64,000 nucleotides of DNA, taken from Homalodisca vitripennis. Lineage: Eukaryota; Arthropoda; Insecta; Hemiptera; Cicadellidae. This document shows, piece by piece, positions 23,760-34,008 of the stretch. A program made the position numbers and the translations under genes. The notes under the pieces were generated by a model. The model was not told where the DNA came from and made no database searches. It saw only the letters and a program-made list of their open reading frames with translations. Every line of letters starts with the position of its first letter. Positions within the stretch are counted from its first letter, which is position 1. The DNA is taken from positions 187,000,501 to 187,064,500 of the forward strand of contig NC_060210.1 of assembly GCF_021130785.1 (NCBI RefSeq), written 5' to 3'.

Positions 23760-24145
23760 GGATAACAGGATTTCGGAAATTTGCTAACGTTATAGGTTAT
23801 AAAAGGTATAACACAACGTATTTCGAGAATAATTAGAATCTCTCCTCTTCGTCGTTAATATCCCCCTGTAGCTTGTGCTAGTGTGACGTGTGATTCTGAC
23901 CCTCGTACTTGATTTGCTCGGGACTTGTATGCTGTGCAGTGAAAACGCCTGGACTGGACTCCAAGCAGCTTTTTAGTGTGTTTGAGCCCTTTTATTTCCC
24001 TTGATTACTTGTTTCTGTTCTTTAATTTTTTATGTGCTAATACCATCCTCCACCTGACAAAGAGGATAGCTTTCAATCGTAGAAACGTTGTGTTATACCC
24101 TTTATAGCCTATAACGATGGAAAATGTCCGTACCCTGATATGGTT
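23760..24145. mobile_element. Foldback-family element in right arm with both ends
   Basis: The left end reads GGATAACAGGATTTCGGAAA...AACGTTATAGGTTATAAAAGG and the right end is its complement (CCTTTATAGCCTATAACGATGG...TGTCC). Both ends carry AACACAACG(T)TTTC cores. The arms are about 85 bp around a GC-richer interior (CGCCTGGACTGGACTCCAAG). Ends resemble those of 8964-9308, so these are one family. Confidence 0.65.
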
Positions 24146-24660
24146 TCAAACATTCCATCGTTAACTAACTTAACAAAATTGCAGTTATCAAGCGCGGATT
24201 TACTATAAATGTATTTTAGCAGCTTAATCATTGTATGACGATTGCTTAGCCAATTTGTTTAGTAATTTTCTGTTCTAGTCTCTACAATGATACAGAACAA
24301 TTATTGAATATATTATTAGCACTGTTAATACGAATTACTTGTAAGATAGAAATTACTTATTTAATTTCATTATTAGTAGTTTAATCTCATCAGTTATTCA
24401 TGGCGTTTTATATTAGATACAGAGTAGAATTATTTATTGTTCGCTTAGAATTTGTGAGCTGTCACATCAGTGAATGTAATCCACTTCTGGACCGGAAATA
24501 ACACCGGAAGTGAATCACAAATCAGATGAGATTTTGTGACAGTGAGTTCCGCTGGTTCTGTTGGAGACGAAAAGTACGGAGACTCGACAGTTGCTTTTTA
24601 CATCTTGTAAAAGCTTCATATCCTTTATTACAATATTCGTTTCATTTATTAAACGAATTA

Positions 24661-26017
24661 TTTCCAAATATAATAAGTAAAATTGTTACACTATAATATT
24701 TTTCTTTAAATACTTAAACTCAATTCCAGCACAAACTTATTTTTACGTTTTAACACCTCTCTATATTATTACCATGAGCACAAAATCATTATTTTGATAT
24801 ATTAAATCGAAACTAATGACTTTTGTTTGAAAAGCTTAAAGATAATAATCGACGCAAAATAAATGTAACTATTTGTTTTAAGTTAGTCAAACTATTGATT
24901 ATGGTAGTAAAAAGTTAGCCACTTGTATGAACGTATACTTTGTTGCCACAAATGGTTTGTTGACCAAGTAGGAAACAATAATGAATCAAATCAGGTAATG
25001 GACGAAAAATTGTTTTTATAACAACAACGTTTTATTATTTAAGTTGTTACTGGGCTTTTATATCGTGAATAACAGATACTAATATTAGGTATCAGTCAAG
25101 TACTCCAGATAAGAGTAAATGTATGGAGTGTAATGTTAAGATAGCCTATTATAATGTTATACCAAATAGCGTCCTAATAATCTTCTCTCCCCCTTTGACC
25201 AATGTAAAATATTCACTAACGCTCAGCTAATTCCCATGGAGTGACATGTACCACCATCGACCTCAGTGTTCTTTATATAGAGATGAGACTCGTGAAAAAA
25301 ATGAAAAGTGTTTATTTAATCATACAATACTACAAATATTGTATTTTAAGTTTAATTTTAATGGGTAGTTTTCAAATCACAAATGCTAAAGTTTAAAAAT
25401 AAAATTCTAAACATAATGTAAGTTTTGCTGAACAAAACCTTGAAATTTGAAAGTAGGTAGGTGTTAAAGGAGTAACTATAAATGTAGTGGTCGAATGCCA
25501 TTAATCTCTCTAAATAAAACTGATTTTATACTACACTAAAACTACTTGTAGAATTAATATTAAATGTTCTTTTAAAACATAAAATGTAAATTTTATTTTC
25601 AATAAACAAATGTTTTATATTTTATGTATGAACTTTAGCTATAAATTCTTTATTTTGATTATTACATGAAGCTATAATATGGTTATACCTTAAAGGTAAA
25701 AACATTTTGAAGTTTAATTTTCATCTTGTAATATCCTAACTTGTAATTTTAATGAAGCTTGTTAGAAGCCCGCTACAGGACTTAACATATTTGTTATCAA
25801 ACTAAGACGTTGTGGGAATAAATTAATTGTTCTTATTTATGGTTCTTACAAATTATAGCACTAGCAAGAAGGGAAATATCATTGTTAAATAATAAAATAT
25901 ATCCAAGACATTAAATGTATTATAAGTAATTATAAGAGTTACGCTAAATTAAACTGTAAACTTTACTTTCGTCTCTCGTATTATTGGATATTTTCTAGTT
26001 AGGAAAACAAAAAGAAA
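24661..26017. other. No gene seen
   Basis: AT-rich sequence. An inverted copy of the TTCACTAACGCTCAGC word lies at about 25211. I found no coding exon. Confidence 0.5.
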
Positions 26018-26119
26018 TTAAGTAAGTGGTAGAAGTGGACTCGGAGTTGGCGAAGTTGGTCCTTTTACAACTGCTGAGTCCAACTTTGGCCCTTCAGTTT
26101 TCTTCTCCGGAGAAGATAT
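26018..26119 (-). CDS. Weak candidate terminal exon
   Basis: A GC-richer island of about 100 bp is open on the minus strand from an acceptor-like TTAAGGGCTTTTAG (AG at 26120-26121) to TAA at 26018-26020. The translation is Pro/Ser/Thr-rich (SSPEKKTEGPKLD, then KGPTSPTPSPLLPLT), as in disordered protein tails. Two plus-strand frames are also open over the same bases, which weakens the case. I cannot name a product. Only the minus strand has a splice-like boundary. Confidence 0.25.
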   Translation of the reverse strand: MSSPEKKTEGPKLDSAVVKGPTSPTPSPLLPLT

Positions 26120-26825
26120 CTAAAAGCCCTTAAGGTTAAACACAATTAAGATAGTTTATTTTTTGTAGTTCCATCTCCTTGTTCCTCCTTAACATATTTT
26201 GCTTGTGAAGAGAAAGAATTAATCTTATAAAACTATAATAAAAAGGATAAACGTCACCTTATTGTTAATATCAGATTTTTAAACCAAATTATTCCCAATA
26301 CGTAATTATGCAATGCAGAAAAAGTATGTTTTATATAGCGTTTGCTCTCCAAAGAATCGTAAAAAAATATATATCAACTAACTGACTATAGAAAAAGTAT
26401 ATTTTAAAGTAAGAAGTTATTATTTAGATACGTCATGTGTACATAGTATTTCGTAAAAATGAAATACTGTATCTTTGATTCTGTTTGATTGAAGAACACT
26501 CATAATTTTTAAGATCACAACCTCTACTCTATAACATATTGTAAAAAGCGACAGAAATACAGGGTATTCCATCATAAGCTGTTGACCAGGTCGCTTTCTG
26601 GTTATAACAATTTTATATTATTGCTATTAAAGATAAAAATTCATAGCAGCGTTTATTTTTGGTTCAATGCATAATATATACAGAGGGGTGCAAAAGTAGG
26701 TATACAGTTTTAGTTGGTTGGTAATACCCAAGTTAGCCACCTGATCAGCTGTGTAATACGTTTGCTACTAACAGCTGGCAATGTTTTCTCATTGTCACTG
26801 TTGTTATTATTACACTTCTGTCAAC

Positions 26826-27665
26826 ATGGCTGGTTACATGGCCAACGATCAACGAAAGAGGGTTTTGAAAGAATATTGGAAGACAGAAAACTGTGAAAGA
26901 GTTCGAGAGAGATGGAGAGAAGAGTTTGATACACCACCACCAACCAGATTAAGTATTTATAGACTAAGAGATAAGTTTAACCTTACAGGATCTATCTGCA
27001 ATGGTCCAAAGGCTGGACAACCAATCACTGTCACTACTCCTGAAAACGAAATGATTGTCGCGCAGACCTATGTTCAAAGCCCAAAAAAGTCAAGAAAAAG
27101 GGCATCAATTGAACTGGGCATTGAACGCAGATCTTTAGGATGCCTAATGAAACCGTTAGGTTTGAAAATGTACATTCCAAGACTTATTCATGGGCTAATA
27201 GAGGACGACCCTGGTCGTCGACTGCAGTTTTGCGAGATAATGTTAAACGAGGAACTTCAAGGTGCAGGAATTATTCAAAAAATTGTTTGGAGCGATGAGG
27301 CTAATTTTAAGCTTTCAGGTGCAGTCAATAGACACAACTGTGTCTATTACTGTTCTGATAATCCACACTTGACATTCGAAGAACAGCTGAATCAACCTGG
27401 AGTAACAGTTTGGGCTAGCATTTCATGTAAAGGTGTCATTGGACCTGTCATTTTTCATAACACTGTAGACCAACATGCATACAGGAACGAGGTTTTTTCG
27501 AAAAAACCTCGTGATCTTAATCAGATGGTTGAATTCATTCGCCAAGCTTGCCAAGACATAGATGAAAATAAAGAACTTTGCCGAAAAGTGTGTTTAAGCG
27601 TAACTTCAAGGTTACATCAGTGTGTTGACTGTGAAGGCAAACAATTTGAACACAAAAGGAAGTAA
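26826..27665 (+). pseudogene. Mariner transposase, catalytic core deleted
   Basis: I chose the Met at 26826 (MAGYMANDQRKR), giving 279 residues; the ORF is open from 26781 but the first 15 codons look like leader. Residues ~5-70 form a helix-turn-helix region of the DUF4817 type (RLSIYRLRDKFNLTGSI). The first catalytic Asp is at residue 157 (VWSDEANFKL). The family then needs a second Asp in a QQDGAPPH-like block and a third in a SPDLSP-like block. Both are absent: the sequence jumps in frame from QHAYRNEV to SKKPRDLNQ at residues ~222-226, then continues to the usual C-terminal tail (QFEHKRK). Length is short of the roughly 350 residues usual for relatives. The reading frame is otherwise free of stops, so the insertion is fairly young, but the enzyme must be dead. 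Confidence 0.9.
27487..27512. repeat. 26-bp perfect palindrome at the transposase deletion junction
   Basis: The sequence ACGAGGTTTTTTC followed by its exact complement GAAAAAACCTCGT sits precisely where the transposase reading frame skips its catalytic core. It probably formed during the deletion event, for example by templated repair or a fold-back intermediate. Confidence 0.85.
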
Positions 27666-27814
27666 GTGTATTGGTGAAGTACAACACTTTTAAGAGTTAA
27701 TTTCTGTTTCTTAACGCTCTTAAAATAGATTGTAAAAGTTTAGTTTTTGTAGAAATAAACCTACTTATTCTTTAACATATTTAATTACTGTATACCTACT
27801 TTATCACCCCCCTG

Positions 27815-29640
27815 TATAACGAATTAAAAGATTTTCACAAAGAAATATGCAGAGAAAATTAATATTAATAAATATTAATATTATATAGATAATTAATATT
27901 TAGTGATCGCTAACACTTTTCGAAGGATTTTGATATAAATGCAAAGCAACTAGATGGGATTGCATTGAAGCGTTTTCCTCCATATTGATCATGACTTTAC
28001 TCAATTACAGAATTCATGAAAAGGTTCGGAGATACAAACTCAAAGCAAGGGTGTCAAATGTGAGACATGCATATCCTGGAACAGTTATATAGTAGGGATT
28101 ACAGATACTGAGTCGACTTTATTGGTTTTCCTATTTTTGTCACAGTTTACATAAGTTTAGCGCCCTGTTGTAGAAGTCATATATTCAGAGCAGTACCAGC
28201 CACTGTAGATTGCATAGAATGCATATTCTTAACATGATTATACAATTTCCCTGAGTGACGCAGAGAAACTTTTTGCTGTTTCAAGATACACCGGATAACA
28301 TCCGCGTCGGGATATACGGACACCGTCCAGGTAAATTGACGGAATAAAGAAAATACATCATTTGAGGTTGAAATCAGTGATGTTAGAGCACTTTTTCCTG
28401 TTCATGTGGACTTAATATGACAGGCCGTGGCTTTTCCGCCGAAAAATTTGACGTCACAATTTAATACGATGCCCTCTCATTGAAGTTTGATATGACTAGT
28501 AGAAATGTAGAGTACCTATATTTGAGGAGTCTGATTTTCGTTGAATGATCACAACTCATCTCAATAAACGCAAGAAAAAAAAACATTACTCCGTTGTTAC
28601 ATGGATTAACGGGATAGTATAGATTGCAAATACTGGTACTTATTCATAATTTAGTTGTAGGGAATTACCTCAGAGACGATACGGAGATATTTTTCTTTAG
28701 ACGATAGTCCACTGGGCTGTTCTAGAACACGGTGTAGATCACTATAAGTTGCAGAAATGTAATTGTCTTTTAATGACCACCATTTACCTCAGAGATATTG
28801 CAAACATTTTGCTTCTCCTACTAAAATCCCAAGTGATCTCTATGTTTCAGGACATGTTAAAAACTGTCTTCCCAGGTTTTCGGTGACGGTGTCGAACATT
28901 TCCCCCATCATAAAAAGTCACATTTACAAAAGACAATGAAAGTATGGAGGTGCGACATTTAAATCGAGAAATATATATTAAAAAATTTGTGTAGAAGATG
29001 CAATATTGTAATATGAGAGAAGTCGTTAATTTTAGCAACTTTTGAAAATAATCAATCAGCTCATCACGCAAAGAATGAGCTTAAATACTACTTATTTACT
29101 TTACCCAAAATTAATTTCAAAAATAAATAACTTCCTCATTTATTGTAAAAATAACAATAATTCTCTAGCAAAATTTACTGGTCTATTCTATATAGATTAA
29201 AAAGTGAAACTAATGTCCCTCACCAAGATGTCTCAAGAGCAATAACTATAAACTGTGAAGGTGTTACACTGACATCTGCTGAAATTACAGTCACGTACTG
29301 AGTAAACTGCATCCTGTCGAGCGTAAAGGCTCTCAGTAGGTAAAAGTTTTGCTTTCACCAGCTGTTATTTTTTGTTAGCATTAAACATGTTTTAAACGAT
29401 TTACAAAATGTATGTATAATATTCTCTCTAACTTATGGGAGAACACTGTTACAAGGGGGTTTTGGAACTTTTTACGTTGGTTTTTGTATTTGCTCCAAAT
29501 TACATTTTCAGTATTTTTTATAGTAGACAGTAGTAAAGAATTCTGATACATTATTTCATTTTAATTATATTCAGAAATATATTCAGTTCAAGTACCTTAA
29601 GGGCTTTTATTCTTTTATAAGATTTTTAAAGTCTGATGTA
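27815..29640. other. No confident gene
   Basis: AT-rich with moderate GC patches. At 28289-28333 a 45-bp open segment has an acceptor-like left edge (GCTGTTTCAAG) and a donor-like right edge (GTCCAG|GTAAAT), but it is too short to trust. The 74-residue minus ORF at 28847-29071 has no domain. Confidence 0.4.
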
Positions 29641-29665
29641 ATTGTGATTTGAGAGGGAGAATTGT

Positions 29666-29860
29666 AAGGATAACAGTACATAGGAAATTTACCGTTATAT
29701 GTTACAAAAAGTATAACACAACGTTTCGGGGATTAAAATCTACCCTCTTCTTCAAGTGTAAAAAGACCATAAGAAATAATAAAACTAAACAATGCGGCAG
29801 TGGACTAAGGAAGGGGATGCGGAACTCACTGTTCAAATTTCCTGTTATTCGCAGAATGTG
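29666..29860. repeat. Partial foldback-family element
   Basis: GGATAACAG...AGGAAATTTACC, then AACACAACGTTTCGGGG and ACCCTCTTCTTCAAGTG (29715-29757), reproduce one arm of the family seen at 23.8 kb. A weak inverted end (AAATTTCCTGTTAT) occurs near 29837-29850, just before the 153-bp array. Confidence 0.55.
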
Positions 29861-29924
29861 ATCTAAAACAAACAGAGCAGGGAGGTGACGACACACGAGA
29901 CAATACAAAATTTGACCTCCCGAG

Positions 29925-31440
29925 AGCCTTTACTCACGACAAGAAACAGTTACTTTTGGAAGTGACTATACTATCAGTAGATGTGAACTTCTTCAGTTCA
30001 CACAGCGAATGTGCCCCAGATATAGTGGTACAAACATTACTGTGTCTTTTCTGATTACTTGCTAGCTGAGAGTCTTTACGCACGACAGGAAGCAGTTTAC
30101 ACAGGACGTGACTGTACTGTCAGCAGAGGTCAGTGTAACACATTTACTGTTAATGGCCCGTATACTGGAGTGGACATATTATTGTATATTTTTCTATTTA
30201 CAACTAATCGTCTAACTGAGGGACTTTATTACGCACGACAGGAAGCAGTTTACACTAGACGTGACTGTACTGTCAGCAGAGGTCAGTGTAACACATTTAC
30301 TGTTAATGGCCCGTATACTGGAGTGGATATATTATTGTATATTTTTCTATTTACAACTATTCGTCTAACTAAATTACTTTATTACGCACGACAGGAAGCA
30401 GTTTACACAGGACGTGACTGTACTGTCAGCAGAGGTCAGTGTAACACATTTACTGTTAATGGCCCGTATACTGGAGTGTATATATTATTGTATATTTTTC
30501 TATTTACAACTATTCGTCTAACTAAGGGACGTTATCACACACTACAGGAAGCAGTTTACACAGGACGTGACTGTACTGTCAGCAGAGGTCAGTGTAACAC
30601 ATTTACTGTTAATGGTTCGTATACTGGAGTGTATATATTATTGTATATTTTTCTATTTACAACTATTCGTCTAACTAAGGGACGTTATCACACACTACAG
30701 GAAGCAGTTTACACTAGACGTGACTGTACTGTCAGCAGAGGTCAGTGTAACACATTTGCTGTTAATGGCCCGTATACTGGAGTGTATATATTATTGTATA
30801 TTTTTCTATTTACAACTATTCGTCTAACTAAGGGATGTTATCACACACTACAGGAAGCAGTTTACACTAGACGTGACTGTACTGTCAGCAGAGGTCAGTG
30901 TAACACATTTACTGTTAATGGTCCGTATACTGGAGTGTATATATTATTGTATATTTTTCTATTTACAACTATTCGTCTAACTAAGGGACGTTATCACACA
31001 CTACAGGAAGCAGTTTATACAGGTTTAATAATGGCCAGGACAGGAATGGAGATGTTACTATAAAATTTTTTATTTGAAAAATGATTCGACCATATGAGAT
31101 TATTTATGCATGATAAGAAGTAGTTTACTCAGGAAGTGACTATACTGTTAGTAGAGGCCAATGTAATACATTTACTCTTAATTCAATGGGCACTGTAGGG
31201 GATTTATTATTGTATTAATTTTTTATTTACAACTATTATACTATTGGAGAGTTTAGATTACGCACGACAGGAAGCAGTTTTTAAAGGACTTGATTCACTG
31301 TCAATAGAGACCAATTTAACATCTTTACTGTTGATTCCAAGAGCACTGCGCTGGAGATTTTTTGTGCAATTTCTTTCTATTTACAATGAGTAAACGATCT
31401 GAGAGTCTATGCAGACAGAAATCAGTTCTCACAGGAAGTG
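29925..31440. repeat. 153-bp tandem array, ~11 units
   Basis: The landmark CACGACAGGA or its variants occurs at 29935, 30081, 30234, 30387, 30540, 30693, 30846, 30999, 31109, 31263 and 31412. Units from 30081 to 30999 are exactly 153 bp and nearly identical. The outer ones are diverged and irregular (146, 110, 154, 149 bp). Because 153 is 51 codons, the plus strand is open for 334 residues over the regular units, with a repeated GRDCTVSRGQCNTFTVNGPY stretch. The frame is lost in the diverged edge units, so I regard the ORF as an artefact of the period. Confidence 0.9.
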
Positions 31441-31596
31441 CATCATCTTGGGATTCAATGTTACTTTTATGTAAGTGGGGATGTTTTTTTTTTTTTGGGA
31501 AAGATTTCAATTCTGTAAGGTCTCTTCTTTTCCCAGTGGTTTTGCTTAGGTTCAGCTAATAAGTATCCAATGAAGTGATCAACATTATGATTTATC

Positions 31597-31758
<162 letters not shown>

Positions 31759-31879
31759 TCGAATAATAACTGTAAAATGAATGTTATTAGTGTAAGTATA
31801 ATGTATAAAAATATCATACAAAATATATTATAATGTATGTTATTATTAAAATTTAAATGTATCCTATGTTATGTAATAA

Positions 31880-32110
31880 TGCACGAACAGCTTTATCAGC
31901 TGAATGGCCGAATGCAGACATCTTAATTACGCCGGCGCGGCGGAATGAGCCATTAGAGAGGGAATGGTGCCAGAGAATTTAATGGCAATAGTATCTTACA
32001 TGAGCTGTTATAACATTCCACCTTCAACTTGTGGCGAGATCTGGACGTGTAAACGACAAAGCGTCACTCAGAATGTACATTCTACTTGTCTGAAACTATT
32101 CTGAGAGTTT
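31880..32110. promoter_or_regulatory. Candidate conserved non-coding/enhancer island
   Basis: A GC-richer, non-repetitive, non-coding island contains homeodomain-like words (TTAATTACG, GAGCCATTAGAG, TTTAATGGC), an E-box (CAGCTG) and a GC core, CGCCGGCGCGGCGG. It is closed by stops in all frames. That composition is typical of developmental enhancers, but I have no alignment to show conservation. Confidence 0.25.
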
Positions 32111-33842
32111 TTCCTTTCTTTAGGTAATAGTAACGAGTTGTAGGATGATAATACAAAATATGATAATAATTAACAAGTGTCAAAAATCACATAGGGGATA
32201 TTTTTACGTGACATTTAAAATTTTTCTATATTTCTGATAATGCAATTCAAAAAGAAATCAAAGTTTTCAGTACTAATTATATATTTAAAACTATGTCACT
32301 TGACTTTCACTTTAAATGGCTTAAAGTGAATAAATATGTCAAAAATTAAAATGAAAAATATTTAATTTCAAAAAAATTTTCCTTTAATTAGAAGAGCGAT
32401 TACTCAAATAAAAAATATTGAAAATGTAATTGATGCAAATACACTACCTTTCTGGCTATAATCTGCAAAAGATTTACTATTAAGAGATCGAGTACAGATT
32501 TATAGAAAACATTTATGGGCAAAATTTATTACGCTGTACCACTCACAAAATGTATTGATGAGATAAAATCCATTTGATTAGAATCAATTTCTAAAGACTC
32601 TGCTTATAATGAAATCCGTTTTACTGACAGCGCTCAGCTGGTATCTATCCAACGGTAAATAATTAGCGTGTATTTAAGTGGAAAGTATTAGTGAGATACA
32701 CTACTGACAAATTGTTTTACATTTATACTGATTGGTATCCTGAAGTACGCTAACTAGAAATATATCTTGTGTCTGGAAAACGTTGAAGCAGCTATGGAGG
32801 AAAAATAGCACCGATTCATCAAGTATTAAAGAAAATAAGCGATATTTATCCCAAAATCATTTATTTTGACACATTGCAAACCTGCTCTCTTATTCTTCGA
32901 ATATAGTAGTGAGAGTTCCAGTAATACTACAGTAATTTGGGATGAAATAATTCATCTTGTGATAGCTGAGAAAAAAAATTATTTAATGCCTGAATTTAAG
33001 TATATTGTCTGTTTAATTCTTGAGATATCCTATGGACAAACAGTCGGACCCTAATTATTGAGAAAAAAAACTTTTATATCCTCTTAGAAAATACAAGATA
33101 AATTGTCCTGTAAAGAGTTCTGTAAAGAGTAATAGTAATTAGCTTTGTCATTCGTACACGCACGTTAATTGAGTTAAAGTAGATTTGTATGTACATTTAA
33201 ACTTGATTCGAGTAAAAATTTGACTTCCTTCAATCACACTTCAAGTGTTGTGTGCATATTTTACTTTCCTTGGAATTCTAAATAACAGTCAACAGCAAGC
33301 AGACCAGTTAAGGTTGGCTAAACGAGTGTAAATATCGATTTAAAGTAACTTTAAAACTTTTGTAAATTGATTCGTAGTAGGATACACTTATTGCCAACAT
33401 AAATAAATTTCATATAAAAGGTGTTATCTAAGTTGGTAAAATGCTTAAGATATTTACTGAGATTGAAGTTACAACATGTGATTGCATTAATATTTTATTG
33501 AAACATAAATAAATACCCTCAAGTTTTAAGTTTATGTGGAGATATTTTTTATACTGTTGGAGATGTTAGACATAGTTATTGGGAATGCAATTTAATGCGC
33601 ACCGTTTCTGATGGTTATGTAAGTAGATATTGTATGTATATTGTATATTCGATCTGATGGTGCTGAGATATCTCGTGCACAAAAATCCTGGTGAATCTAT
33701 TTCCTACGCTTTTATAGAAGGAAGTAGTAGTAGATTCCTGCACCTACTCTCAATTTAGTGTGTGAAAATAATACTAAAAATTTCACCGTTCTTGTTTTTT
33801 TTTATAGTATGAAGCTGAGTTCTTCTGCAGCACCATAACACT
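32111..33842. other. No gene seen
   Basis: AT-rich. It includes a GAGATATCCTATGGACA word near 33022 shared with other dispersed repeats. The sequence just left of 33843 would be the 3' untranslated region if the exon at 33843-34008 is real. I see no clear AATAAA close by on that strand. Confidence 0.4.
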
Positions 33843-34008
33843 TTAGTTAAACCGGTTCTGATGTTCGTGGAGGGCGAAGGAGTTGTACAGATCTCGCTGA
33901 TGTTTCTGCTGTTGGAGAGATATGGGGCCGAATTCTCCTGCACTCTGTTCTTGCTCAGCAAAGTTCGGCCCAGCCCCAGCCAGAGCCTGCCATACCTCTT
34001 CCGGCTCT
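33843..34008 (-). CDS. Candidate 3'-terminal coding exon, unknown protein
   Basis: On the minus strand a splice acceptor (TTCTGTTATTGTAG, AG at 34009-34010) is followed by an open frame: one leftover base, then 54 codons ending in TAA at 33843-33845. The translation is strikingly protein-like: EPEEVWQALAGAGPNFAEQE, then SAGEFGPISLQQQKHQRDL, ending YNSFALHEHQNRFN. The first ~22 codons and the acceptor lie in unit 1 of the 113-bp array; the remainder is unique. Among array units, T/C differences fall in synonymous Glu codons (GAA/GAG), consistent with coding origin, and unit 1 keeps the Trp codon that units 10, 11 and 14 have turned into TAG. I do not recognise the protein. A retropseudogene is unlikely given the intronic half-unit. 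Confidence 0.5.

Larger units (their letters stand above)
21530..24660 (-). repeat. Right arm of the giant imperfect inverted repeat
   Basis: Reverse complement of the left arm at 13815-16835, beginning at TAAATAAGTTTGATCCTGCAG and ending near CTTTATTACAATATTCG. The nested foldback elements are more complete in this arm: the copy at 23765-24145 keeps both termini, while the left-arm copy is degraded at one end. ORFs of 62-123 residues here are shadows of the repeat. Confidence 0.85.
26681..27814 (+). mobile_element. Mariner-like element, internally deleted
   Basis: The 27-bp terminal inverted repeats are CAGAGGGGTGCAAAAGTAGG... (26681-26707) and ...CCTACTTTATCACCCCCCTG (27788-27814). TA target duplications are at 26679-26680 and 27815-27816. 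The 1,134-bp element carries one transposase ORF that lost its catalytic core. Intact termini mean it could be mobilised in trans by a related transposase. Confidence 0.92.

Noticed and set aside
30059..31063. 334-residue plus-strand ORF with 51-residue repeats
   Set aside because: It follows from the 153-bp period; diverged edge units do not keep the frame and no domain or signal peptide organisation is evident.
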